Part shown: positions 24,324-35,290 of the stretch, in pieces
Layout of the letters: every line of letters begins with the position of its first letter
How positions within the stretch are numbered: position 1 is the stretch's first letter
Notes under the pieces: generated by a model
The model's database searches: none
What the model saw: only the letters and a program-made list of their open reading frames with translations
Told to the model about the DNA's origin: nothing
Position numbers and translations under genes: made by a program
DNA from: Microplitis mediator
Lineage: Eukaryota > Arthropoda > Insecta > Hymenoptera > Braconidae
Reading direction: 5' to 3'
DNA length: 64,000 nt
Assembly (NCBI RefSeq): GCF_029852145.1
Contig: NC_079971.1
Location: 16,270,667 to 16,334,666 of the forward strand

Positions 24324-26191
24324 CCCTGTGGAAAAGCTCTCATAAATTCTGATAAGATATTGAATATTTTTTATGAGAATCTATGAGCTTCGAAAATATC
24401 TATGAGATTTAAAAAAATTCTCATATGAATTTTTATGAGAATCTATGAGTCAAAGCTTTTGATGTTTTTCTATCATGATTTCCGTACTAGATTTTTAAAA
24501 GAATGAGTAAGATTTTTTAATTTATGAGATTTTATGACTCGAATTCCGCCAACGATTATGAGATTGAATAAGTACTTTCACTTATATAAGATTCTTACAG
24601 TTTATTCTAATGTATTTTCAATAAGAATTGATCAGGCGAATTCCGATGTTATAATACTTACAAAATCTCAATAACATTATTTTTTCATACGAAATTTTCA
24701 GAATCTATAAGTTTTAGTAAGAGTTATCCTAGGAGATAATATCTTATTGAATATCATAAAATATTTGTCATATTTTATGAGAAAATATTTAACATGTATT
24801 TCTTCGAAATTTTATGAGACTGAATCAGGAATCACATGGACAAATGCAGACCTTTTTCTCATAAAAATTTTATGAGAATTAGTAAGAAAATCTATAATCG
24901 AATTAACTTGTAAAAACTTGAAAGATTTAATTTCAATTTAAAAGCTATGTGATTTATGAGTTTTTGTAAGTTTTATTTAGAAGGCTATTACTTATAAAAT
25001 ATTATGGAGTACTTATGAGATTTTATAAATAATTTCCATTCACATCAAATATTAATTTTATCAGATTCATTTAAAAATAATTGCTTAACTTCATTTTTTT
25101 TTACAAGAATTTACATCAGAAATACTAATATTATCACTTTTTCTTGTACTTTGAATATACATTTTAACTGTTCGGAGATGAGTGAAAATATAAGTTTTTA
25201 TGTGATTTTTTACAAACCCAGTAATGTATCTTGCCCCATTTTTTTTTTTTGTGCAAGATACATTATTTTTTTGTAGCAATATTGCATTTTTTTGGTTAAA
25301 CAGAATAAAATTTCTCGGAACAAGTACTATTCTTTTTACGCAAGTATTTTTGTATTCTCCGACCAAAATAACAAAAGTTGCTTAAGCTAAGAGAAAAAAT
25401 TTTTTGGGAGAAAAGATCGATATGGAGAAGGGGAAAGTCACCGGTGCTAGGCAGCAGCAGCGGGAGTAGTTCGGTGCTCGCCACGAGATCGCGCCTACAA
25501 CATGTAGTGTCCCTGGTAAGACATTTATTTCAGAAGTGTTATATTCCAAATTTCAATACGATTTTATTCGAGTAATCCTCTGTCATTTGACAGAACAACA
25601 AGTACCTTATAGTATATCCCATAATACATCATGACTTTAATATTTAATATTACTTGAGTAATTTTTGATGAATAAATAAACTGACACAATTTCATAGATT
25701 TTTCGTGAATAGATTGCTAAGGATTTTCGGCATAAATACTCATGAAAATATTCTTGAGTATACATAATAAATACTTTTTGAATTCATGCTAAAAAATTCA
25801 ATAAGTAAGCATATAAACCTTAATCAATCTCATAAATTTTTTCGTTACTATATGGAAAATTACTGTAATCACATTGATTAATCAGTATCAAATCTTGTAT
25901 GATTACTTCAGAAATCGTCTCATACAATCTTATTCATTTCCAAAATCTACTCAATTGTAAACTTTACATTTTTCGAAAACTTATAAATACTTATAATCAC
26001 AATATTACAGCTTCTGTTTCTTATAGATTCTGATGATTTATATGAGAATTTTAAGAAAAACTTTTTTTTTGATGCACCATGTATGAGAAAATAATTGTAT
26101 AAGAATTTTTGAGATTTTTCGTGGACAAATACTGATCGTTTTCTCATAGCAAATTTTTTTTATGAGATTTTATAAGACCTTTTCCACAGGG
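24324..26191. mobile_element. 1.87-kb non-autonomous CACTA-like element, CCCTGTGGAAAAG termini
   Basis: The inverted ends are CCCTGTGGAAAAGCTCTCAT and, as complement at the right, CCCTGTGGAAAAGGTCTTAT, with TT on both flanks. Paralogous tandem units show the uninterrupted site (aaataattcacatatcttaa). Hundreds of bases inside each end carry TATGAGATTTTATGAG-type repeats, the same subterminal theme as the autonomous element at 41598-51504. A dispersed repeat at about 25230-25560 has been inserted or captured. Confidence 0.85.
25400..25540. repeat. Dispersed repeat with recurring MASTELLPLLL frame
   Basis: The block with ggcagcagcagcgggagtag and gtgctcgccacgagatcg recurs at 54225-54345 and, inverted, at 39935-40060. 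On one strand each copy reads MASTELLPLLL then TGDF or SDF and L-L-H-I. Flanks also match between 25250-25400 and 54060-54225. It is probably part of the CACACAG element family. Function is unknown. Confidence 0.6.
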
Positions 26192-26585
26192 TTGACAAAT
26201 CTTAAGGAGCTTGAAAGCAGCGGAATGTTTTCAGGCTGGCCCACCGGTTTTAAGGGCCACGGTTGTTTATATATTAAACTTGTGAGGCTATTAGTGAAGT
26301 AGCGGAAGCTGTAGTAATTTTTTTCAGGGATATATCGGTACTTGCAAGTCCAGGCCTCATAACCCATTTTTAATCCAATTAAAACGTGCATAAGCCTATC
26401 ATAGCATATGTATATTGTGTTCATAAAAAGGTTGTTATGTGGCCACACTTATTGATAAACTGGTGTTTGCTCGGCCATATTAGCATATTAAATAAAGTTA
26501 ACGAAACTCCAGTAATAGACTAGTAGAATTTGTACTGATAGATTTGATCACGACTTAATGGTTGATTGAGTAGACAATAAAAAAT

Positions 26586-27871
26586 TATAACGGTGGGCCC
26601 TGGCTACTGCGTGTCCATGTAGCCAAGAACCACTGTTAAGTTAATGTCCCCGGTCTTTATTATTAATTAATTTAATTCGCGATTTAGTTCGATTATCGTT
26701 GGTTCTGAAACTCGGGAACTTGAAATTCTCGGGGGTGAGTCGGCTCGTCCTGAGCCGGACACGCGGCTGAAAATAACTTAACTCTAAAGGACTCTGGTGA
26801 TAATTTTCAATTAATACTCAAATAATGTAAACTATTGTATTTTATTTAACCAACCCTTTATATACAGATTTTCCCCTTAGTTTTATATGCATATAGGTAT
26901 AATCATTACAATTTTATTTCAAGAATTTATCGGCGATATGCGCGGGAATAAATATCGTAGTAGACAAGCAAAATTAGCGGGAATTACCGCGTTGAAGAGA
27001 GAGGCAGAAATCGTATAAATATAACAATATAAATTTTATACGGGTGGCGACCAAAAGTATTAAACACTTACAGCCGGTACTGGTTGTCGGTTCATCCTTC
27101 CGGTGTCCAGTAGTAGTGTCCTTGGAGTAGATGGAGTCCAGGTTCGACGACGTAATTAACTCTTGGAGATGGATATTACACAGGACCAACTGTTGCACTT
27201 TTGGTTTTAATTAACCACACAGGAAACGACTCAAAGTCACTAGATTTTATTTTAATATAAACTCAAGAGAAATAACTTAAGCAAAATGGTAGAGTAAAAA
27301 GAGCGACTGATCGGTTAGCGCACTAGAGTTCAAGTAAATACTTTTGCAAAATAAAAGAAGTAAAAGAAACGACTGATCGGTTTGCAGTCTACAGTTCAAG
27401 TCGAAGGTTTCGTATCACTTCTAATGAGTTGAACAAATTTAGTTTAATATATCAAAGACAAGTTCTAATAGTTACTTGAGCAGAAAATATTTATGCGTCG
27501 GTGCATTTTCGCTGACCGAACTCAAGTGTTCTTAAGCTCACTATATTTTATATACAATAATGCTCGGAAAAGAAATAGTATAGTAGACGATTTTAGAGAG
27601 AGTAAATGGATAAGACCGATCAGTTACAGCTCTCGAACTTAAGTGTCGTCTTTTGATCAATCGTCTTGGGTCAGTTCTCTGGGCCACCAACCTGCGTTGA
27701 CCCCACCTAATTATGCGCAGGGACTAATTTGCGATTACTTGCTGCGCTAAGGCTACCGCCAAGACTCAGCTGAACTCGCAAACGAGAAAATTATACGAGA
27801 GAGAGAGAGAGAACAAATAGAAGCGAGAGAGCCTCACTCTCACGTCTTAAAATCGCTGCTGCACGGTTACA
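26586..27871 (-). repeat. 3' LTR of the RT-less Gypsy element
   Basis: On the minus strand it begins TGTAACCGTGCAGCAGCG and ends GGGCCCACCGTTATA. The element inserted into a unit of the 600-bp tandem repeat. The 74-codon frame inside the LTR is duplicated in the other LTR and is not treated as a gene. Confidence 0.9.
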
Positions 27872-27884
27872 CTCCCCGTCGCCA
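27872..27884 (-). other. Polypurine tract candidate
   Basis: Minus strand TGGCGACGGGGAG lies directly before the 3' LTR start TGTAACC. A second copy of the same 17-nt junction, including TGTA, occurs internally at 31197-31213. Confidence 0.55.
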
Positions 27885-27969
27885 GACTTGAGATTGGGGC
27901 TCGGAAGCTGAAAAAGATTAAGTAAATTTTCCATTGATTCGGCGGTCACTCTCTTCTCTTGGCAACAAA

Positions 27970-29126
27970 TTAAACGGTCTTCATCAGCCTCTGACTGCGC
28001 CTGGGCAATTTTAAATCTGGTACATAGTGATTGCCCAAAATTTTCCCAGTTTCTGATTTTAACTTGACAACTAAAGGGCTGATGACTTTATTGACAATGG
28101 CTGGCCCCAAGAATTTGTTAGCCAAACTAGACGAATATTTATCAATTTTCTTACTCAATTTTCTGTTTGGGTAATATACCGAATCACCCACTTGTAATTT
28201 AGGTGGCTCTTTAAGTCCCTTATCATGATATACGGCTTGTTTCTCACTTTCTACTTTCATTATCTCTTCTATTTTATGTCGTAGCTGATCAAGACGATTT
28301 ACTCGATCGCGCCATGAATTATCATCTGAATCTAAGTCATCTATTTCTAGTTCGGTTATTCTACCCGACAGCCGTGGTTCTTTACCATGAACCAAATAAT
28401 ATGGTGACATATGTAATGAAGCATGGTAACTACTATTATAGGCAAGCTGGAATTCGCCTAAGTGCTCATCCCACGACGTCTGATCTTTCGAAATAAATGC
28501 CCGTATCATTGGTTTCAGAGTACGGTTAATTCTTTCAACCGGGTTACTTTGTGGATGCGCGATCGCGGTCGGTACAGGTTTTACTCCCGTTTCTTTTAAA
28601 TAATCTTTAATCTCATGGTTGATAAATTCTTTTCCATTATCGGTGATAAAAAATAGAGGGTATCCCCAACGTGAAAAAACGCGACAAAAACTTTTCTTGA
28701 CATTTAATCCAGTCTGCTTACGAAGTCTAAAGACCTCAATAAATCGCGTATATAGGTCTTGTACTATTAACACATATTGATAGCCGGTTTTAGATCGCGG
28801 AAATGGGCCAGTCACATCGGCTGCAACAATGGCCCAGGGTTCAATTGGTTGTCGCGTGCGCATCGGCGCTTGAGACGAGGTCTGTTTACATTTGACCTTT
28901 TACACGTCTCACAATTATCTACGTACTCGCCTACATCGCGATACATACCAGGCCAATAATAACGTGTACGTATCCGATGGTACATTTTATCGCGACCCAA
29001 ATGTCCCGCGTCTGGCACATCATGGTTTGCTTTTAAAATATCGGGGATCTCATTTTCGGTTAAAACCAATTTCCAAGCGTCTTGATCATCTATACACTCT
29101 TTCAAATAGTCTGGTTTATATTATTC
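27970..29126 (-). pseudogene. Gypsy integrase, frameshifted
   Basis: The upstream part (28812-29105) carries the zinc-binding N-terminal domain with H-x6-H and C-E-T-C (His28, His35, Cys65, Cys68 of that frame). The downstream frame (27970-28863, 297 aa) has the catalytic core: Asp16 in VAADVTGP, Asp75 in ITDNGKEF and Glu110 in NPVERINR, followed by a C-terminal region with the KFLGP motif and a basic end. The two halves overlap in different frames near 28870-28905, so one small indel separates them. A stop at about 29127 precedes the zinc domain. It would insert cDNA if intact. Either it is a recent pseudogene or the breaks are consensus errors. Confidence 0.8.
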
Positions 29127-29364
29127 AAATTTATCTTCTTTATTTACAAGTGGCTCCAATCCACATACATATGGCATCCCAGGAACATTAACAGAACCTG
29201 GTTCCTCGGATCCATCAGAACCAATTGACTCAGTAAATCACTAACTTCGAGAATTTCCAAAATATTTAGGGGGATTTCATTAAAATTATTCCGATCAAAT
29301 TTTCACAAATCTTCAATTATATTATTAGACTCTAGTAAATTAGCCGTGGGCTGTGCTTCTTCCT

Positions 29365-29823
29365 TCAAGCCTTCCCATCGGTTAATTTCGTCAGTTTTTT
29401 TAAAACAAATAAATTATTTAAAACAGGACAATTTTCATTTAAGACAAACAACTTATTAAAAACCGATAAACCGTTAACGTTATCGTATATATTACAAAAT
29501 TGTAAGAAAGGATCTTCTTCGATATCCAAAATTTTTAAATTATTAACACCACAAATTTTATTTACATAATCAATACTAATTAAATCTTCAAAATTATTTT
29601 CAACACAAATTTTATTTACATACTCAATACTAATTGAATCTTCAAAATTATTTTCAACACAAATTTTATTTACATACTCAATACTAATTGAATCTTCAAA
29701 ATTATTTTCAACACAAATTTTATTTACATACTCAATACTAATTGAATCTTCAAAATTATTTTCAACCGTAACAGAACCGCGTAGGTCGCTTAAATCGACC
29801 TCAGTCTCAAATTTATTTATCAT
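29365..29823 (-). CDS. Repeat-containing frame, four 18-aa repeats
   Basis: The 152-aa frame contains four tandem copies of VENNFEDSISIEYVNKIC, encoded by 54-bp direct repeats across about 29550-29768; three are identical and the fourth has two changes. The rest is acidic and asparagine-rich. It sits where pol (protease, RT, RNase H) would be expected in a Gypsy element. I know no family with this repeat. It may be spacer polypeptide from a replaced region, and need not be expressed as a separate protein. Confidence 0.5.
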   Translation of the reverse strand: MINKFETEVDLSDLRGSVTVENNFEDSISIEYVNKICVENNFEDSISIEYVNKICVENNFEDSISIEYVNKICVENNFEDLISIDYVNKICGVNNLKILDIEEDPFLQFCNIYDNVNGLSVFNKLFVLNENCPVLNNLFVLKKLTKLTDGKA

Positions 29824-29893
29824 TAACTATATCGGAGCCAGTAAAATTCATACTTTGATTTTTTTATATATAATTTCACCGATTTGTTCACCA

Positions 29894-30575
29894 CTAGTTT
29901 ATAACAACCAGACCGACAGTACGCTCTAAGCCACCGTCAGGTCTTATAATTAAACCTTTACCAATTAAATTTTCATCAACAAATTCCTCTAATGAACCGA
30001 CAGTACGCACCGAGCCGCCGTCAGGTTCCAAATATAAATTTATCAAATCTTCAAAATTAAACTGTTTAATCGGGTCGACAGTACGCACCAAGCCGCCGTC
30101 TGACTCCGGATTAAAATTTATAAATTTTTCTGAATTAAATTGAACATTCGGATCGACAGTACTCAATTCTAAGACGCCGTCTGATTCCGAATTCAAATTT
30201 ATTTAATTTTCGAAATTAAACTTTTCAATAGGATCGACAGTACTCAATTCTAAGACGCCGTCTGATCTTATTACATTTTTATTTACCAAATTTTTTTCAT
30301 AAACTTCATTCACCGGGCCGACAGTACTCAATTCTAAGACGCCGTCAGGTCCCAAAGTTTTATTTACAACATTTCCATAACTACTAGTTTCCACCGGACC
30401 GACAGTACTCAAATCTAAGACGCCGTGGTCTCGGGTGTTTATTTACTAAACTCTCATAATATAAATTTCCGACCGAACCGACAGTACTCACTAAAACGCC
30501 GTCTGGTTCAGACTTTCTATTTAAAATGTTTGCAGGATTTGTTTTAAATTTATTTGGTTTGTTTAACCAGTTCAC
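29894..30575 (-). CDS. Array of eight roughly 80-bp coding repeats
   Basis: Eight copies of the nucleotide motif gaccgacagtac(t/g)c followed by gccgtc occur at about 29913, 29995, 30073, 30151, 30231, 30316, 30397 and 30475. In translation this is PDGGLERTVG or SDGVLELSTVDP, separated by variable hydrophobic/asparagine segments of about 16 residues (for example FNFENLIN). Open frames cover 29894-30196, 30203-30412 and 30384-30575, separated by small frame breaks. It is collinear with the 18-aa array and the gag-like region. No homologous domain is recognised. Confidence 0.5.
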
Positions 30576-30599
30576 GTGTGAATTAGAATTACTTGGGCT

Positions 30600-31690
30600 C
30601 CGATTTTCCTATATTAGTTGTTTTTTTAGATCTTCTTGATTTCGCGCCCTTTTTCCTCGGGAAATCTGAGGGCGAGATTAGTTTATTTGACGACTGAGTG
30701 TGACTGGCATTGCCAGCACTGGTCGACTGAACTTCGACGCAATTAGAGTGGTTGTTATTATAATTACTATTTACATTACTTTCAACATGAAGATTAAAAA
30801 TTGAACAATTATTATTAAAAAAAACTGATTACCGCGACTATTACTCGGAGTAAAATTCGAGTTTGCTCTGTTAATATTTATAAAATTAGATTGCCCACGA
30901 TTTAAGTTAAAATTTATTACTATTTACATTAAGATTATTATTATTATTATTTCTATTATTATAATTATTATTTCCAATCTGGTAATTATTTGAATTAACG
31001 TTTGTAACTATATTTGAATTTGAATTATTATTTATTCCGATAGGATAATTATTTGAACTTTTATTTGTGTTTATTTTTAAGTTATTATTTAAATTATTAC
31101 TGTGGACATTATTGGTTCCACTGGTACCAGGTCATTCATTAACCGAGAGGGCTGAAAATGTCGTAGCCCTGGTGTCTTGCATCAAGTGTCCTGTACTACA
31201 CTCCCCGTCGCCAAAACTGTGAGTTATGGTGCGAACAGTTTGTGTATTAAATGGTACAGGCACTTGTAAAATATTCTTGTTGAGGGTTAACAGAAAGTTC
31301 TAAATTCTGGGTACGACTCATTGTTTGAGCTAGAGCAGCTAGAGTTGCTCCTTGTTCAGTCTATGCGGGAACTGGAACGGTGCCAGGATAAGAAACGGAT
31401 CCCGCATTGGGCTGAATCTGATGTAAATGTACCGGTGGGGGGTTTTTCAATAATTATCCCATCCACAGACGCTCGTAAATTATTATTGTCATCTAAATTA
31501 TTTAGTTGGTCATTTGACCAAAGTCCAAAATACTCGACGTTATCGTACTCGTTGTCGAAGGTGGTGAGTGTACCACCCTGGATTGGTCGCCCTGGTTCGA
31601 CGAACCAACCCCGTCGAATATCATTTCCTTGCTATCCTGCCTACTCAGCTGTTTTGAGTTTTGGCGCGTCAATGGTCGCATGTTATTCAT
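30600..31690 (-). pseudogene. Gag-like region, broken
   Basis: From an ATG at 31690 the frame reads MRPLTRQNSKQLSRQDSK and runs to a stop at 31502. A second frame continues about 31530-31270 (it includes IIIEKPPTGTFTSDSAQ), so a frameshift splits the region. Towards 30760-31120 the coding strand is a run of AAT-rich asparagine codons, then a basic patch RKKGAKSRRSKK at about 30630-30660. Position after the primer site and composition suggest Gag, but no CCHC zinc knuckle was seen. Confidence 0.4.
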
Positions 31691-32454
31691 TATTCAAAAC
31701 AAATTTTATTTTAATTTCCTATCTAATCGAGTTCAAATAAACTTAAATTTTAAACAAATATTGACGAAGCACAATTATAAAATATAAATATATACTCGGA
31801 TAATCTTTATTTCCGGATTAAAATTTAATTTATTTTAACCGATGACTAATATTTTAATCCCTAAATAACAGTTTTATTTTGTTTGTTCACAAGAAAAATT
31901 ATTATTTTACCGGAATTAACTTCCGGAGAACATTTATCCGATTACTTGAATTTTCATCAATCCTACAGTGACAGTATTGTTTTTATTTTAATTATTTATT
32001 TTATACTAAATTTAATTATTCTTTTAGAATAAACTTTCGCAAACAAATATCTTAACGAATGTTATTGACCGGTAATTACAGATTTAATTTATTATGATAG
32101 AGTAATTTATTTATGGTGACTCATCTACCAAATAAATTCAAATTACTGGTTACTCGAAAGATGGTTTATTCTAAACCAGCATAAACTAAATAAGTACTAA
32201 TTTATTTATTTAAGATTTTATTTTGAATAATATTTTCAGCAAAATTTTATTTATTCTTACGATATTATTTTGACTGACACTGTTACCAAAGAAATTTTAT
32301 TTTCTTTATTAATTTACAAAAGAATAGCTTTATTTTATTTTATTTTATTTTATTTTCTTTTCCGGTGTTTACTGTTTGTCTACTGATGACGCGTGCGACC
32401 AATGCGTAAGCCGGTGCGTTTCGCTTTGTCTACCCGGCGCTACTTGAATTTATC

Positions 32455-32497
<43 letters not shown>

Positions 32498-32752
32498 CGT
32501 ACGCGTTAAATTTTAAATTTTTGGCTCTCAATTATTTATCTTGATTTTAGTAATATTTTATAATGTTTTGGGCAACCAATGCAATTAGCACAATTTCTGG
32601 TTGCAAAAAATTTCTCTCTTCAACGGTTATAGGGGTATAAATAGAAGAAGAAAAAAAAAATATTTTCCCGAACTTCTTTGTACTTTTTATAATTTTTAAA
32701 TTAATATTTTATGACTATCACCAGGTCTCAAAATTTTACAGGACGAGGAACA
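31691..32752. other. 5' untranslated region of the RT-less Gypsy element
   Basis: The stretch between the primer site and the gag-like ATG is AT-rich and non-coding. It includes a run of 41 T at 32457-32497. Confidence 0.6.
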
Positions 32753-32766
32753 CGAGTTGGGCGCCA
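32753..32766 (-). promoter_or_regulatory. Primer-binding site, tRNA-Lys type
   Basis: Minus strand TGGCGCCCAACTCG starts two bases after the 5' LTR end. TGGCGCCCAAC complements the 3' end of tRNA-Lys and is the primer type used by Drosophila gypsy. Confidence 0.75.
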
Positions 32767-32768
32767 AA

Positions 32769-34054
32769 TATAACGGTGGGCCCTGGCTACTGCGTGTCCA
32801 TGTAGCCAAGAACCACTGTTAAGTTAATGTCCCCGGTCTTTATTATTAATTAATTTAATTCGCGATTTAGTTCGATTATCGTTGGTTCTGAAACTCGGGA
32901 ACTTGAAATTCTCGGGGGTGAGTCGGCTCGTCCTGAGCCGGACACGCGGCTGAAAATAACTTAACTCTAAAGGACTCTGGTGATAATTTTCAATTAATAC
33001 TCAAATAATGTAAACTATTGTATTTTATTTAACCAACCCTTTATATACAGATTTTCCCCTTAGTTTTATATGCATATAGGTATAATCATTACAATTTTAT
33101 TTCAAGAATTTATCGGCGATATGCGCGGGAATAAATATCGTAGTAGACAAGCAAAATTAGCGGGAATTACCGCGTTGAAGAGAGAGGCAGAAATCGTATA
33201 AATATAACAATATAAATTTTATACGGGTGGCGACCAAAAGTATTAAACACTTACAGCCGGTACTGGTTGTCGGTTCATCCTTCCGGTGTCCAGTAGTAGT
33301 GTCCTTGGAGTAGATGGAGTCCAGGTTCGACGACGTAATTAACTCTTGGAGATGGATATTACACAGGACCAACTGTTGCACTTTTGGTTTTAATTAACCA
33401 CACAGGAAACGACTCAAAGTCACTAGATTTTATTTTAATATAAACTCAAGAGAAATAACTTAAGCAAAATGGTAGAGTAAAAAGAGCGACTGATCGGTTA
33501 GCGCACTAGAGTTCAAGTAAATACTTTTGCAAAATAAAAGAAGTAAAAGAAACGACTGATCGGTTTGCAGTCTACAGTTCAAGTCGAAGGTTTCGTATCA
33601 CTTCTAATGAGTTGAACAAATTTAGTTTAATATATCAAAGACAAGTTCTAATAGTTACTTGAGCAGAAAATATTTATGCGTCGGTGCATTTTCGCTGACC
33701 GAACTCAAGTGTTCTTAAGCTCACTATATTTTATATACAATAATGCTCGGAAAAGAAATAGTATAGTAGACGATTTTAGAGAGAGTAAATGGATAAGACC
33801 GATCAGTTACAGCTCTCGAACTTAAGTGTCGTCTTTTGATCAATCGTCTTGGGTCAGTTCTCTGGGCCACCAACCTGCGTTGACCCCACCTAATTATGCG
33901 CAGGGACTAATTTGCGATTACTTGCTGCGCTAAGGCTACCGCCAAGACTCAGCTGAACTCGCAAACGAGAAAATTATACGAGAGAGAGAGAGAGAACAAA
34001 TAGAAGCGAGAGAGCCTCACTCTCACGTCTTAAAATCGCTGCTGCACGGTTACA
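32769..34054 (-). repeat. 5' LTR of the RT-less Gypsy element
   Basis: Identical by eye to 26586-27871. It would carry the promoter of the element; on the minus strand transcription would run towards lower coordinates. Confidence 0.9.
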
Positions 34055-34434
34055 AAATTCAATTGTTCTTTGACCGTCTCAAAGTAACATAAATCAATTT
34101 AATTTCTAAAATACTTCTTCTATTCATTTACATATAACAAGAACTGTTCGATTTATCCAGTATAATAGATAATTGATTGTAAATATCCAATGAAAATGAC
34201 AATTTCGAAGGAAAAATTCATCATATCTGAGATTTAATCAGAATTTCTAGCTGTAGACAAATTATTTTCTAACAAATTGTGTATAATACAAAGAGAAAAT
34301 AAATAAATACCCCACAATGAAATTTCAAATAATTTACATATCTTAAGGAGCTTGGAAGCAGCTCAATGTTTTGGGGCTGGCCCACCGGTTTAAATGGCCA
34401 CATTTGTTTATATGTTCAACTTGTGAGGCTATTA

Positions 34435-34808
34435 CCCGTGTAAAAAAAAATTGTTGAAAAAAGGTTAAAAAAGAGTTCACTATTCTAAACTTCAAAACTT
34501 GACACAATGAAAAACTTTTTTTAAACCATTTTCAAACTTCTAAAAATGCACATAAAAAAACAATTGACTTAATACTAAAACTGAACGTTTTTCAGGGCAA
34601 AATACGTTCAGAAAAATCGGATTTCTAACTATTTCTGACCATTTTTCGTTTTAGCATATCTTAATAAAACTAGGACATTTATTGATTTTTCCTTGAATTT
34701 TCAAAAGTTTAAAAAACGTTAATGAAAAGTTCGTCGTTGTGTCATGTTTTGAAATTTAGAATAGTCAACGCTTTTTTAATCTTTTTTTAACAATTTTTTT
34801 TACACGGG
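34435..34808. mobile_element. 374-bp MITE, CCCGTGTAAAAAAA termini, TA duplication
   Basis: The ends CCCGTGTAAAAAAAAATTGT and its complement bracket long imperfect arms (actattctaaacttcaaaac versus its complement near 34750). TA flanks both sides. The uninterrupted site (gaggctattagtgatgtagc) is visible in the sister tandem unit at about 23153, which proves a clean insertion with a 2-bp duplication. Confidence 0.9.
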
Positions 34809-35290
34809 TAGTGATGTAGCGCAAGCTGTAGGAATTTTTCTTAGATATATATTGGTTTTTGCAAGTCCAGGCCTAATAACTACCATTTCTAATCCAATTA
34901 AAATATGCATATGCCTATTATAGCATATGCTAATTGTGTTCATAAAAAGGTAGTGATGAGGCCACCTATTGATAAACTGGTGTTCGCTAGGCCATTTTAG
35001 CATATTAAATGTAGTTCACGAAACTCCAGTAATAGACTATTAGATACATAAATCAATTTAATTTCTAAAATACAATCTTTATTTATTCACATACAATGAG
35101 AATTATTCAATTTTATTCAGTACACTAGAAAATTGAATAAGAATATCACAAATAATGACGATTTTGAAAGACAAATTCATAATATCTAAGACTCAATCGG
35201 AATTTCTAGCTCTTAAAAAAATTATTCTCTAACAAATTGTAAATAATAAGAAAAGTAAAAATTTGGAAAATCCAAAAGTGCACGACTCAT

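Larger units (their letters stand above)
26586..34054 (-). mobile_element. Gypsy-type LTR retrotransposon lacking RT, with identical LTRs
   Basis: Two direct repeats of 1286 bp (26586-27871 and 32769-34054) differ by no base or indel that I could see; the offset is a constant 6183. AAAT flanks both outer ends (26582-26585, 34055-34058), a 4-bp duplication. On the minus strand a primer site and a purine-rich tract sit at the internal LTR borders. The internal 4.9 kb contains a gag-like region, two families of tandem repeats and an integrase, but I find no protease, RT or RNase H. Near-identical LTRs imply recent insertion, so it was probably mobilised in trans. Confidence 0.85.
22838..35290. 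repeat. Tandem array of about 600-bp units, broken by insertions
   Basis: At least five partial units share an ordered set of words: gaattgttcgatttattcag, caatgaaaatgac, then accccaaaataaaattt, then cttaaggagcttgaaa with ggctggccca, then tgtgaggctattagtgatgt, then gtgttcataaaaaggt. Pieces lie at 22838-23450, 23450-23783, 24116-24323 with 26192-26585, 34055-34434 with 34809-35040, and 35040-35290. The period is roughly 585-655 bp once insertions are removed. The unit contains the cagcgg...ctggccc block of the ACTTCCCGCTAA family. It is non-coding. Confidence 0.7.

Noticed and set aside
26974..27198. 74-codon minus-strand frame repeated identically at 33157-33381
   Set aside because: It lies within both LTRs; identity reflects LTR duplication, not a conserved gene.
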